NCBI GenBank assembly: GCA_017449285.1
Contig: JAFSJX010000014.1
Coordinates: forward strand, 1-52,002
Length of the DNA: 52,002 nt
Origin: Treponema sp.
GTDB lineage: Bacteria; Spirochaetota; Spirochaetia; Treponematales; Treponemataceae
Direction of reading: 5' to 3'
Shown piece after piece: positions 27,001 to 35,382 of this stretch (position 1 is its first letter; every line of letters begins with the position of its first letter). The notes under the pieces are model-generated. The model saw only the letters and a program-made list of their open reading frames with translations, did no database searches and had not been told where the DNA came from. The position numbers and the translations under genes are program-made.

Positions 27001-28098
27001 GTGCGCATCGGAAACACGCAGGCAACGCCGGTTATCTCTGTGGCGATGAGCGGTCTGAATCCCCTGCCCTTTACGGACATCTCCCTTTCCGAACTCAAAA
27101 AAGCATGGGAAGGCAGGCTTGCAAGGGTATTCCCGCCGGTGAGCGGTGCAAAAGAGCAGGAGCCGCTTCCTGACTTTGCAAAGGCAGAGCATCCCTCTCT
27201 GGAAGGAGCGCGCCATTCATTTACTGTCGTGGATGCAGGCAAAACAAAACCCCGCGTTATTATTCCTGTGTTCCCGGGCACAAACTGTGAGTACGACATG
27301 GCGCGCGCATTCACGCTGAACGGCGCAGAGGCAAAGATTTTTGTCTTCCGCAACAATAGCCCCAAGGCACTGGAAGAGTCACTGATTGGGCTTCAGAAAG
27401 AAATAGATGACGCACAGATTCTTGCCTTTGCGGGCGGATTCAGCGCGGGCGACGAACCTGACGGAAGCGGCAAATTCATCGCCAACGTAATTCGGGAACA
27501 GCGCATTGCGGACGCGGTAACGGCTCTGCTGCAAGACCGCAAGGGATTGATTCTGGGTATCTGTAATGGATTCCAGGCCTTGATTAAGACAGGCCTTGTT
27601 CCCTACGGAAAAATCATGGCTCCCTCTGCTGACATGCCGACACTGACTTACAATACAATCCATCGTCATATCAGCCGTGTGGTGCGCACAAGAATGGTAA
27701 GTGCTACAAGTCCATGGGCTTTGGACGCGTCAGTCCTTGACCCCAGACCCCACTACATTCCAGTCAGCCATGGCGAAGGACGCATACTTATCAGCAATGA
27801 ACTTGCCCATGAACTTTTTGAAAAAGGACAGGTCTTTACGCAGTATTGTGATGAAAAAGGCGTTCCCGCAATCAGTGAGCCGGACAATCCCAACGGTTCA
27901 GCATTTGCAATCGAAGGTCTTACCAGCCCTGACGGTCACGTACTGGGCAAAATGGGACACAATGAGCGTACCATTGGTAACGGCAAGGGCGGTTCAAGCG
28001 TAGACTTGATTAAGAATATTGCATTTGACCCGTTGACGAACCCTGATGGCAACAGCTGTCAGAATATTTTTGCGGCAGGTGTCCGCTATTTTAACTAG
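24064..28098 (+). CDS. purL: Phosphoribosylformylglycinamidine synthase, single-chain large form
   Basis: A 1344-residue one-chain enzyme (PurL plus glutaminase), converting FGAR, glutamine and ATP to FGAM in purine synthesis. The N-terminal PurS-like region (MFRIYVERKNGFESEAQRIY) is followed by the linker and the ATP-binding synthetase halves (DTYWSDHCRHTTFNT, FKNETHNHPTEIEPFGGAAT, FGAGGVSVAVGELAPGL). The C-terminal class I glutaminase has PGTNCEYDMARAF, the nucleophile Cys1167 in LGICNGFQAL, and the HGEGR segment. The start at 24064 rather than 23980 follows from the -10 box 6 nt upstream and from PurL proteins beginning at this point. It is divergent from the carB fragment, so purine and pyrimidine genes share one control region. 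Confidence 0.95.
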   Translation: MFRIYVERKNGFESEAQRIYSEITGFLGISGVKKVRYLNRYDIENTSDEVARLAAERIFSEPQSDLVLTESPALSEGDTQIIWEYLPGQYDQRADSAEQCLTLLREAVKNSVKVGTEPPRVRCAKVAILSGNVSADEVVRIQHYLINPVDSRLTDDSIPETLEMKTEEPGDIPVVTDFITWGKKELEAYRAKMGLAMDAADIKFLQDYFKGIKRDPTETEIRVLDTYWSDHCRHTTFNTVLKNIKIDKGPYAKLFKESLDEYKAMHTDIYAKRKDKPLTLMDMATIGGKYLRKHGKLDDLEVSEENNACSIFIDVHYTTDKDGNALPEGKEETERWLLQFKNETHNHPTEIEPFGGAATCIGGAIRDPLSGRSWVYQSMRITGAADPTVPMSETMQGKLPQIKLCREAAQGFSSYGNQIGLTTGQVVECYHPGFVAKRMELGAVIAASPYDTVMRETPEAGDIIILLGGGTGRDGIGGATGSSKAHTEKSVTTAAAEVQKGNAVEERKIQRLFRNPVVSKMIRRSNDFGAGGVSVAVGELAPGLDINLDAVPKKYEGLNGTELAISESQERMAVVVRKGDVEKFIAECAKENLNAVVVATVTDTNKLVMKWRGKVIVDIDRAFLDAAGAKHEAVARIESPAPQNQSPLVKPLDSVAAALGKCASATGESASEKPTEEQIHDAFVANISDLACCSQRGLQERFDGSIGASTVLFPFGGKYQGTPEAAMVAKVPVLYPRETSTVSMMSYGYDPRVAQWSPWHGAQTAVLSSLAKITCVGGKATTSRFSFQEFFGRTSSDKAWGYPASALLGSVDAQNAMGCASIGGKDSMSGTFENLNVPHTLVSFAVTHDTAQNVNSGAFKKGGDYLFLVMTPYTDMLAPNFGTFKKNSDALYELNKAGKIKAMYPVGAGGIAEAVAKMAFGSNIGCQLTAIPSSATAVGFHRNVNNTIADLFTPLYGSIVVETEDENFDNNPAFVNTTVVRIGNTQATPVISVAMSGLNPLPFTDISLSELKKAWEGRLARVFPPVSGAKEQEPLPDFAKAEHPSLEGARHSFTVVDAGKTKPRVIIPVFPGTNCEYDMARAFTLNGAEAKIFVFRNNSPKALEESLIGLQKEIDDAQILAFAGGFSAGDEPDGSGKFIANVIREQRIADAVTALLQDRKGLILGICNGFQALIKTGLVPYGKIMAPSADMPTLTYNTIHRHISRVVRTRMVSATSPWALDASVLDPRPHYIPVSHGEGRILISNELAHELFEKGQVFTQYCDEKGVPAISEPDNPNGSAFAIEGLTSPDGHVLGKMGHNERTIGNGKGGSSVDLIKNIAFDPLTNPDGNSCQNIFAAGVRYFN

Positions 28099-28119
28099 GA
28101 CAGTTATAGGAGTTTGATT

Positions 28120-29187
28120 ATGAAGAAAATTGGATTTTTTGCGGCAGCGATTTTGACTGCATTTGTTTTCACCTCTTGCGGAACGAAAAAAGTTGACGCG
28201 ACAAAGTGGCTTACGAGTCTTACGGACGGAAAAATTGCCGCACAGCAAGCAGATAAAAAAATTATTTTGTTTTTCAGTGCGGACGACAGTGACAATTTGA
28301 GTGAGACACTCAAAGAAAATCTTTTGAACAAAGATGAATTCATTGCGGCCGAAACGGCAAAATATGTGCTGGTCAATCTTGATTTTTCTGAATCCCTGTA
28401 TGAGGCGACCCAAGTTGATGAAAATGCCAGTTCTGCGGACAAAAAGGCTGCAGAAGCCGCACAGAAACAGTTGGAAGAAAATATGAACGTGGCGACCTAT
28501 TACACTGTGCAAATGAGCCCGACATTCTATCTGCTTTCAAAAGAAGGCTACGTCATCACTCCGCTGACCTTTGATGATGAAACTACCAGCATTGAACAGT
28601 TTGACGCAGAAATCGCTTCTCACTCCGAAGAAATTACCGCGTTTGAGGATGCACTGGCAAAAACGACCGAAGGAAGCAACGTAGATAAGGTGGAAGCAAT
28701 TGATGCCTTGTACGCAATGACTGACCGTCGGTTCGCCTATCTGCTTACGCCTTTGGCAAAACAAGTTCTGAAACTTGATTCAAAAAATGAAAGCGGTCTT
28801 GTGGGAAAATTTGTTTTTGAAATTGCACAGGCAGAGGCAACAGATGCCGCCTTGCATAATGATGTTGAAAAAATGGTAAAATCTTTTGAGACTGCCGCTG
28901 AACATAAGCATCTTGATGCTGACCAAAAGCAGTTGATGTATTATTATGCCGGCTACTATTTGGCAAACACAGGCTCAACAGATTATGCGCGGGTACGAGA
29001 CTACATTCAAAAATCCTATGACACCAATCCTGAAAGCGACATTGCATCTGAAATCCAGAATTTGATTCGCATTATTGATGAACGCATTAACGATGTTTCC
29101 GAAATGAATGAGAATGTGCAGATTGAAGGCAATACGGATGTTACTGTTGATTCTGCCGCCACTCAAACAGAACCCGCTAAGGAGTAG
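28120..29187 (+). CDS. Thioredoxin-fold-like lipoprotein lacking active-site cysteines
   Basis: A 355-residue lipoprotein (MKKIGFFAAAILTAFVFTSC, lipid Cys20) with TAGGAG before the ATG. Residues 30-165 follow a thioredoxin-like pattern: a KWL...AAQQADKKIILFFSA strand, a helix, VLVNLDF, an insertion, then the cis-Pro-like MSPTFYLLSKEGYVI. The expected CxxC site is replaced by SADDSDNLSE, so it is not a redox enzyme. The second half is helical and looks like repeats of the TPR kind (YYYAGYYLANTGSTDYARVR). It stands 21 nt after purL and 2 nt before the CorC-like gene. Function is unknown; the thioredoxin resemblance is a pattern judgement. Confidence 0.6.
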   Translation: MKKIGFFAAAILTAFVFTSCGTKKVDATKWLTSLTDGKIAAQQADKKIILFFSADDSDNLSETLKENLLNKDEFIAAETAKYVLVNLDFSESLYEATQVDENASSADKKAAEAAQKQLEENMNVATYYTVQMSPTFYLLSKEGYVITPLTFDDETTSIEQFDAEIASHSEEITAFEDALAKTTEGSNVDKVEAIDALYAMTDRRFAYLLTPLAKQVLKLDSKNESGLVGKFVFEIAQAEATDAALHNDVEKMVKSFETAAEHKHLDADQKQLMYYYAGYYLANTGSTDYARVRDYIQKSYDTNPESDIASEIQNLIRIIDERINDVSEMNENVQIEGNTDVTVDSAATQTEPAKE

Positions 29188-29189
29188 CA

Positions 29190-30473
29190 ATGGATTCTGA
29201 GCCACCGCCGAATACGTTCTTTTTGATTCTGCTTGCCGCAGCGGTTTGTGTCGTGCTTTCCTGCATTTTTTCGGCTTCGGAAAGCGCATTTCTTTCGCTG
29301 AACAAGTTGCGCGTACATTATCTTCGTGAAAAAGGCGACAGACGTGCAACGCGCGTAGGCAAATTACTTGACCGCAAGGAAGAACTGCTGAATATGCTTT
29401 TGGTGGCAAATGAGGTGGTAAACGTTGCCTTGTCTGTTTTGCTTACCACGCTTGCGCTGCAATTATTCGGACCTGCAGGTTTAAGTCTTTCTACCACTGT
29501 GGCTACGCTTTTGCTTTTGGTGTTTGGTGAAATCACGCCAAAAATCGTTACTACGCGCCATCCAGAGCCGTTTGCGTTTGCGATTAGTGGGTTCATTACG
29601 GTTCTTTCTTGTGTTCTCAAACCATTTGTCGCTGTTTTTACGGCAATTTCGCGCGGCATATTACGCATTTTTGGTATCAACACAAAGCAAAAACACGTTT
29701 CTTTTACTGAAGACGAAATCAAAACATTTATTGACGTGGGCGGTGAAGAGGGAGTCCTTGAAAAAGGTGAAAAAACAATGATGAGCCGCGTATTCAAATT
29801 TACCGATTTGGAAGCGACAGACATTATGATTCCACGTAAGAGTGTCATTACGATTACTCCTGCTATGAGTTACAGAGACATCGTGCAATTGAGCGAACGA
29901 ACTCGACTTTCACGTTTTCCAGTGATTAAAGATGATATTGATGACATTATTGGTGTGCTGTATGTAAAGGATATGCTTTTTTACGAGGGAGACCGTGCTG
30001 ATTTTACCGTGGAAAAAGTGATGCGAAAACCGCTTTTCATTATCGGCTCAACAAAAATGAGTGCGATTCAAGAGATGCTCCACAAAGACAATCAGAGCAT
30101 TGCTATTGTGATTGACGAATACAGCGGAACTGACGGCATTCTGACGACGGAAGACATTGCGCGTCAGATTTTTGGCAACATAGCAGATGATTTTCAGCAG
30201 AGCGGGCGAGCCACCGATATTCAGATTGATAATCTCGATGATTTTTTTATCAGCGGAACTGCCCGCCTAAAAGATGTTGAGGAAATACTACATATCCAAC
30301 TTGGAACAAAAGATAGCGAGACGCTTGCGGGATTTGTCTGTGAGCGTTTGGGTCGAATTCCTTCCGTGGGTGAAGTGCTGAAATCAAACGGCTATAAATT
30401 TGTCGTCACCAAAATGGACGGTCTTCGGGTGGCGGGACTGCACTGCATCCGCGAAAACGGAGGCGCAAAATGA
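29190..30473 (+). CDS. CorC/HlyC-family CNNM-CBS membrane protein (first copy)
   Basis: A 427-residue inner-membrane protein of the 'hemolysin C' group, now regarded mainly as Mg2+/Co2+ transport-related. Order: DUF21/CNNM membrane domain (about 10-190, with SCIFSASESAFLSLNKLRVH and FGEITPKIVTTRHPEPFA), a paired CBS domain (about 205-330, TDIMIPRKSVITITPAMSYR and IAIVIDEYSGTDGILTTEDI), and a C-terminal CorC/HlyC module (about 345-420). It begins 2 nt after the lipoprotein's stop codon and its TGA overlaps the next ATG, so it belongs to one operon with a diverged paralogue. Confidence 0.9.
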   Translation: MDSEPPPNTFFLILLAAAVCVVLSCIFSASESAFLSLNKLRVHYLREKGDRRATRVGKLLDRKEELLNMLLVANEVVNVALSVLLTTLALQLFGPAGLSLSTTVATLLLLVFGEITPKIVTTRHPEPFAFAISGFITVLSCVLKPFVAVFTAISRGILRIFGINTKQKHVSFTEDEIKTFIDVGGEEGVLEKGEKTMMSRVFKFTDLEATDIMIPRKSVITITPAMSYRDIVQLSERTRLSRFPVIKDDIDDIIGVLYVKDMLFYEGDRADFTVEKVMRKPLFIIGSTKMSAIQEMLHKDNQSIAIVIDEYSGTDGILTTEDIARQIFGNIADDFQQSGRATDIQIDNLDDFFISGTARLKDVEEILHIQLGTKDSETLAGFVCERLGRIPSVGEVLKSNGYKFVVTKMDGLRVAGLHCIRENGGAK

Positions 30474-31774
30474 TGGCGATTTTAACTTCCATCGTCCTGC
30501 CGATTGTGCTGACCGCCGTGCTGGTATTTTTGGTGGCATTTTTCGCCTCATCAGAAACAGCATATCTTTCCGTCTCAAAAATCACGTTGCGCCAGATGCT
30601 CAAAAAAGAATCTCCCGATGTACGCAACACGCCCGCAAAACGCATTGCCTACTTGAAAAGCGATATGAACCGCTTGCTCTCACTCGTGTTGATTGGCATC
30701 AATTTTGTTACATCACTGGCTTCTGGTTTGGGCGCAACGGTAGCAATCAATCTGATGGGACAGCAGGGCGCAACCTACGCTACGTTCATTATGGCATTTG
30801 TGCTGATTATCTTTGGCGAAATTGTGCCTAAAACGCTGGCGGCAGTTAATCCCGTAAGAGTGGCTTCGTTCAATTCTCGACCGCTGATTATCCTTCAAAA
30901 ATTGTTTATGCCGATTGTGTGGATTTTTACCAAACTGACCGAAGGTATTACGCTGGTCATCAATCACTTCTGGCATTACGAAAAAGAAGTGATAACCGAA
31001 GAGGAACTGAAATCGCTGATTAGCGTGGGCGAAACAGAAGGCACGCTTGAACAGAGCGAAAAGAGGATGCTTTATCGCATTTTTGAATTTACCGACCTTC
31101 ATATTCATGACATTATGCGTCATCGAAGCCGCGTGCAGTTTGTTCCGATTGATGCGCCTTATAGCGAAGTGATAAAAATTTTTGCGGACACTGGTTATTC
31201 GCGGCTTCCTGTATGCGATGGTGATTTTTCCAACGTGGTAGGAATGCTCTACTATAAAAATGTGCTTTTGACTACACGAAATCGCGAAAGCAAAACGTTT
31301 GTTAAGCGTAGTATGCGGGATGCTTTGTTTGTGCCAGAAACGCTCACTGCATTGGAACTGTTGCAAAAGTTCAAGTCGGAGCAGGTGAATTTTGCTGTTG
31401 CCGTGGACGAAACAGGAAGCAACGTAGGTATTGTGACGATGGATGACATTCTTCGTGCGGTATTTGGCGGTATGGTTGTGGAGCATCCTACAAAAGAGTT
31501 GCTCCCTGCTAAACGGATTCAGGCTCTTTCCCCCACGGAATTTATCATTCCTGGAGACCTGCGGCTGACCGATGTGAACGAACTCTTGCACATGGATTTG
31601 GACAGTGAAGAATATGACACGCTCGGCGGCTGGCTTATGGAACAATTTGACGCACTTCCTGAAACAGGCGAAGTCATCAAAGTTGACGAAGTGGTATACA
31701 AGGTGGAATTACAGAGTCAACGGCGCATACAAAGTGTAAGGATTAAATTGCCTTCTGCACGAACTGCACGATAA
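30470..31774 (+). CDS. CorC/HlyC-family CNNM-CBS membrane protein (second copy)
   Basis: A 434-residue paralogue of the preceding gene, starting on an ATGA overlap with it, so translation is coupled. Same order: CNNM membrane domain (FFASSETAYLSVSKITLRQM, FGEIVPKTLAAVNPVRVASF), CBS pair (IHDIMRHRSRVQFVPIDAPY; VNFAVAVDETGSNVGIVTMD) and CorC/HlyC C-terminus (GDLRLTDVNELLHMDLDSEE). The two are too diverged to be a recent duplication, and might form a heterodimer, as CNNM proteins dimerise through their CBS domains (inference). The 3' end overlaps the 3' end of the convergent kinase-like gene by 32 bp. Confidence 0.9.
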   Translation: MMAILTSIVLPIVLTAVLVFLVAFFASSETAYLSVSKITLRQMLKKESPDVRNTPAKRIAYLKSDMNRLLSLVLIGINFVTSLASGLGATVAINLMGQQGATYATFIMAFVLIIFGEIVPKTLAAVNPVRVASFNSRPLIILQKLFMPIVWIFTKLTEGITLVINHFWHYEKEVITEEELKSLISVGETEGTLEQSEKRMLYRIFEFTDLHIHDIMRHRSRVQFVPIDAPYSEVIKIFADTGYSRLPVCDGDFSNVVGMLYYKNVLLTTRNRESKTFVKRSMRDALFVPETLTALELLQKFKSEQVNFAVAVDETGSNVGIVTMDDILRAVFGGMVVEHPTKELLPAKRIQALSPTEFIIPGDLRLTDVNELLHMDLDSEEYDTLGGWLMEQFDALPETGEVIKVDEVVYKVELQSQRRIQSVRIKLPSARTAR

Positions 31775-32396
31775 GTTTAGCCGTATTTTCCAAGCCGAGC
31801 GTTGTGCTGTTTATAAGCAAATCGTAGTTTTTTCGGTCGCCCCAAATATTCTCCGTGAATGTATTGTAATGATTTGCCCTGCGTTTGTTTGCCTGCTGGA
31901 TGAATTTTTTTGCGTCTTTCTCTGGCACATGATACTGCTCAATGGCACGGCGCACTTTATCTTCCATATCCGCATAGATAAAAATATTCACCAGTTCTTT
32001 TTGGTCAATTTCTTCTGACGAAGAAAGAATATAGTCTGCGCACCGACCGACAATCACGCAGGGGGATTTTTTTGCAAGCGAAAGAATTGTTTTTCGTTGC
32101 GCATTAAATAATTGGTCGGCAAGCGGCATAATTGGTGTGTGATTGGTAATGGGCTGTCCTGGTCCACTGGTAGAAAAGCCCGCATAACTTGTTCCGACCA
32201 ACAGATTGTACAACCATGCGGAAGAAAGATTTTGTTCATTTTTTGCAATAAAATCGGGGGAAAGACCACTTTCTTGCGCTGACATATCAATTATTTCTTT
32301 GTCGTAAAAATCGTAGCCCAGTTCTTTTGCCACCATTTGACCGATGACCTGACCCGCTGAACCATATTCGCGGCTGATAGTAATAATTTTTTTCAT
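31743..32396 (-). CDS. Cytidylate kinase-like protein
   Basis: A 217-residue P-loop protein of the cytidylate-kinase-like family. It has ITISREYGSAGQVIGQMVAK (P-loop with Ser/Ala in place of the canonical GKGT), YDFYDKEIIDMSAQ, PCVIVGRCADYIL, the lid-like KRRANHYNTF, and YDLLINSTTLGL. Members are common in gut bacteria; their true substrate is undefined, and they differ from the housekeeping CMP kinase. The related protein at 9015-9842 has a more altered P-loop and an extra domain. TATAAT (32423-32418) and AAGGGA precede the start. Its last 32 bases are also the end of the convergent CorC-like gene. Confidence 0.8.
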   Translation of the reverse strand: MKKIITISREYGSAGQVIGQMVAKELGYDFYDKEIIDMSAQESGLSPDFIAKNEQNLSSAWLYNLLVGTSYAGFSTSGPGQPITNHTPIMPLADQLFNAQRKTILSLAKKSPCVIVGRCADYILSSSEEIDQKELVNIFIYADMEDKVRRAIEQYHVPEKDAKKFIQQANKRRANHYNTFTENIWGDRKNYDLLINSTTLGLENTAKLIVQFVQKAI

Positions 32397-32442
32397 ATAC
32401 GTCCCTTATGCTGTATTATACCACAGATTTTAGGAATTGGTA

Positions 32443-33450
32443 TTAAAAAATATGCACTTTTGCGGAAAGTTTAACGGATGCCTCGTATATCGAAAGACCG
32501 CCTTTAAAATTGGTGCGAATATAAAGCCGTTCTTTTTCATCAGAATCATATAAATCACTTTTTACGACATCACCAACAAGACCTGAAACTGTCAGTCCAA
32601 GTTCAACCGTAGAATTCAACGCATAGCAGACTGAAATATATCCCTTGAAACGGTCAAAATATGAATTTTGAATATAGACGTAATATGCCCCTTTGAACTG
32701 GGTTTTTGTCTCATTGTCATAACTGTAATGAATATCTCTGGCGTAAGCATAAGTATAGGGAGAGACAAAAGCGGCAATGGCTATGTTTAGTCGTTCGGTC
32801 GGGCGGAGCAAAATGCGGAATCCTGCAAAAATGTACAGCGAGTGGCGGTAGTATTCTATGTCACAAACGCGGCGATAATATTTTGCGGCAGGGTCATTCC
32901 ATGCCACGTCCGTCCCTGTTGAACTATAGCCCCGCTCTCCATGCCAACCAGAGCCGTTCTCCGCCTTAAAATTCTTGAACGAGTATTCGACGTTTGCCAC
33001 TGGAGCAATTTGAATCATACTTTTTGGCAGAAAATCAAATCCCAGCGAAATTCCCGTTTGAATATTTTCCGTTGTGGTCAAATCATGTTCTGAAAGCGTT
33101 GTCTTCAAACTCTGGTCATTTGATTTCCAGTCGGAATCATACATTTTTCCACATTCACTGGGAATTCCTGCGTCAAAATAGAGCCGCATATTGAACCGAT
33201 GATACCCGCCGTCAATGCCAACGCCATACGTCCAGAGCGGCTCTTCTTTCCACTCAAGGTAACTGTTTTTTTTGTATCCACCCGTGCTTTTTTCCTGATA
33301 CCAGTATTCTCCCAGATGCCCCCATGTCATGCCGACCCGCGGTTCAACAGACAGATGCCAATTCCCCGATTTCGTGCAAAAAATCTGCGCCGCAATCGGA
33401 AAAAGCGGAAAAGTCAAACTCAGCAGAAAAAGAAAAAAGATTTTTTTCAT
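32443..33450 (-). CDS. Omptin-like outer-membrane protease (second of a tandem pair)
   Basis: A 335-residue secreted beta-barrel (signal peptide MKKIFFLFLLSLTFPLFPIA). It follows the omptin pattern: GHLGEYWYQ, YLEWKEEPLW near the start, then MYDSDW, matching the catalytic Asp-x-Asp-Trp (Asp83/Asp85 in OmpT), and ARDIHYSY, matching Asp210-x-His212. All four catalytic residues are therefore present. Omptins are surface proteases of Gram-negative bacteria that cleave between basic residues and need lipopolysaccharide; treponemes lack typical LPS, which makes activation interesting. It lies 3 nt after the first copy's stop codon, in an operon with the RluA-type gene. Confidence 0.75.
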   Translation of the reverse strand: MKKIFFLFLLSLTFPLFPIAAQIFCTKSGNWHLSVEPRVGMTWGHLGEYWYQEKSTGGYKKNSYLEWKEEPLWTYGVGIDGGYHRFNMRLYFDAGIPSECGKMYDSDWKSNDQSLKTTLSEHDLTTTENIQTGISLGFDFLPKSMIQIAPVANVEYSFKNFKAENGSGWHGERGYSSTGTDVAWNDPAAKYYRRVCDIEYYRHSLYIFAGFRILLRPTERLNIAIAAFVSPYTYAYARDIHYSYDNETKTQFKGAYYVYIQNSYFDRFKGYISVCYALNSTVELGLTVSGLVGDVVKSDLYDSDEKERLYIRTNFKGGLSIYEASVKLSAKVHIF

Positions 33451-33453
33451 ACG

Positions 33454-34476
33454 TTAAAAGAAAATATACCGAAGTGAAAGATGCGCGTCAAAATAATACT
33501 CGCCTGCTCCACCCTTTATGGTCGAATTTTTATCGTAGGTCTTTCCGTCATTTGTGCTTACGTAGGTGTCACCTTGAATTGTTTTTGCCCAAAAAAATTC
33601 TCCGCCCAGCGAAAGAAGAATATGCTTGGTGAACCGATACGAAACGGCTGCCATCCATTTGTATGCCTCAAAAGACCCCCTCACAATGTCAGCATAACGG
33701 CTTTTTGTCAGCACGTGATTATCCCGCGAAATTGAATACAGGTAGGGTGCAATCTGAAATCCTATGTCAAAACCGATTCCATACGGAATGTTGAAATGCA
33801 GATTTGCTCCAATCCATAAAAGATAAGTGTAGCGATTGTATTCTATATCAACGCCAGTGTATCCTTTGTTGTCTTCTGAAAAAGCACCTTCCTTATTGTT
33901 CGTTGAATCATCATATCTGCTGTAAAAATTTGTTCCGCTTATCGTTTTTGCGTACCAAAAATAACCGTCTTTTGCCGTAAATGCTTTATAATCAATGTCA
34001 AACGCAACGAACGGGGTACATTCAAAAAAATACCACGGTCTGAACGTGTAGCCGCCTTGAATTCCCCAAGACCAGTTGCTTTCTAAATAATTGTCGCTTT
34101 CTGAATAATTTGTCTTGTACAGATAGTTTTCCGCATTCGCATACTGTTTGTTCAGCCAGTCAGAATCCATAACTATGCCGCTTCGTTTGGGAATTGCCCC
34201 AGTCACATACGTTGATAAGCCGATTCCTTTCCATCCCCCCGCAATTTTTGCGCCAAGATACACGGCAGGCTTTATATCCCAGTTAAGTTCGCTCAACTTG
34301 TTATCGCTGTAACGACAATTCTGCTGATACACATATTCGCCCAACTCACCGATTTTGCACCCGAACAGCGGCTCTACGGAAAGATTCCAGTCAATGGCAT
34401 CAGGGTCAGGGAACGAAAATGCAAAAAGAGAGGCGGAAAAAAATACAATTGCAAGCATAGAAAGATATTTTTTCAT
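33454..34476 (-). CDS. Omptin-like outer-membrane protease (first of a tandem pair)
   Basis: A 340-residue secreted beta-barrel with signal peptide (MKKYLSMLAIVFFSASLFAF). It shares the layout of its neighbour: GCKIGELGEYVYQ, LSELNWDIKPAVYLGAKIAG, then MDSDWLN (Asp-x-Asp pair) and ISRDNHVLT (Asp-x-His pair), so the four omptin catalytic positions are conserved. The C-terminus ends in alternating residues and aromatic Phe (LRYIFF) as expected for BAM substrates. Its ATG overlaps the RluA stop codon (ATGA). The tandem copies are similar in plan but clearly diverged in sequence, which suggests different substrates. Assignment rests on motif position, not on a search. Confidence 0.75.
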   Translation of the reverse strand: MKKYLSMLAIVFFSASLFAFSFPDPDAIDWNLSVEPLFGCKIGELGEYVYQQNCRYSDNKLSELNWDIKPAVYLGAKIAGGWKGIGLSTYVTGAIPKRSGIVMDSDWLNKQYANAENYLYKTNYSESDNYLESNWSWGIQGGYTFRPWYFFECTPFVAFDIDYKAFTAKDGYFWYAKTISGTNFYSRYDDSTNNKEGAFSEDNKGYTGVDIEYNRYTYLLWIGANLHFNIPYGIGFDIGFQIAPYLYSISRDNHVLTKSRYADIVRGSFEAYKWMAAVSYRFTKHILLSLGGEFFWAKTIQGDTYVSTNDGKTYDKNSTIKGGAGEYYFDAHLSLRYIFF

Positions 34477-35249
34477 TTTTTTATTTCCAGGTTTATGTTT
34501 GCTTCCTCAATCGAATCTACGCCAAAGATTGATTTTAATTGCTTGCGAGTTGCATCCATATCTTTTTGATACGGCGCGGTGAAGGTGATTCTTTCGCCAG
34601 TTTTGGGATGCGTTACGGTCAGTTTATAGGCATGAAGCGCAAGCCGGCTTAAAAGCGGACGTTCGGATTCTGCATCGCCGTTCCATTTGCGCTTAATTTC
34701 GCTTAGGCGCACAGGCTTTTGGTTTCCGCTATAAAGCGGGTCGCAGACAATGCTCAAACCAAGTTCTTTTAGGTGGGCGCGAATTTGGTGCGTTCTTCCT
34801 GTGCGCGGACATGCTTCAATCCAACTGTATGGCCCGCATATACCGAGCAAAGTAAAATCTGTTACCGCATCTTTTCCGTAGCGTGCGTTGGGTACGGTGC
34901 GATGCCGCGCATCTCCATCGGGAAGCAGTTTCAAGTCAAGATGCTTTTCTTCCCACAGCGGACGACCGTTTACCAGACAATGATAGATTTTTTCTACCTC
35001 ACGTTCCTCAAACTGCATGGAAAGCGAACGATGACTTTCTGCGTTCCGCGCGTAAATTACACAACCAGAAGTGTCCTTGTCAATCCGATGAACTGCGAAC
35101 AAAGTGCCGAATTCTTCCTTAGCAATAAGGTCAAGACGTGGAGCATCTTCGTCATAACGGTCAGCGGCAATCAAAAGACCAGAACGCTTGTTCAAAACAA
35201 CGATATCGTCATCGCAGTAAATAACGGTGTAATCGGGCGTGATTTTCAT
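34473..35249 (-). CDS. RluA-family RNA pseudouridine synthase
   Basis: A 258-residue enzyme converting uridine to pseudouridine in rRNA or tRNA. The RluA signature with the catalytic Asp is FAVHRIDKDTSGCVIYARNA; the supporting motifs are VVLNKRSGLLIAADR at the N-terminus and EACPRTGRTHQIRAHLKELG plus CDPLYSG towards the C-terminus. No S4 domain is present, so it is a short form; the target site cannot be told. TATAAT (35261-35256) lies exactly 6 nt before the ATG, so the mRNA should be leaderless. It is first in an operon with the two omptin-like genes, a surprising pairing. Confidence 0.9.
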   Translation of the reverse strand: MKITPDYTVIYCDDDIVVLNKRSGLLIAADRYDEDAPRLDLIAKEEFGTLFAVHRIDKDTSGCVIYARNAESHRSLSMQFEEREVEKIYHCLVNGRPLWEEKHLDLKLLPDGDARHRTVPNARYGKDAVTDFTLLGICGPYSWIEACPRTGRTHQIRAHLKELGLSIVCDPLYSGNQKPVRLSEIKRKWNGDAESERPLLSRLALHAYKLTVTHPKTGERITFTAPYQKDMDATRKQLKSIFGVDSIEEANINLEIKK

Positions 35250-35255
35250 ACTTTT

Positions 35256-35261
35256 ATTATA
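35256..35261 (-). promoter_or_regulatory. -10 box of the leaderless RluA-omptin operon
   Basis: TATAAT on the minus strand, 6 nt before ATG 35249. No convincing -35 hexamer at 17 bp. Confidence 0.55.
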
Positions 35262-35311
35262 ACAAAACTAATTGCAAATTTCCACTATTTGCGGTATGCT
35301 TGGGAATATCT

Positions 35312-35382
35312 GCGGTTGTAGTACATCGGTAGTACCCGGGCTTCCCAAGCCTGTGAGGCGGGTTCGACTCCCGTCAACCGCT
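35312..35382 (+). tRNA. tRNA-Gly (anticodon CCC)
   Basis: A complete 71-nt cloverleaf. Acceptor GCGGTTG/CAACCGC; D arm GTAC-ATCGGTA-GTAC; anticodon arm CGGGC-TTCCCAA-GCCTG with anticodon CCC; variable TGAG; T arm GCGGG-TTCGACT-CCCGT; discriminator T at 35382. CCA is not encoded. A terminator follows at once. The last 17 bases plus the next A are repeated at 35568-35585. Confidence 0.93.
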
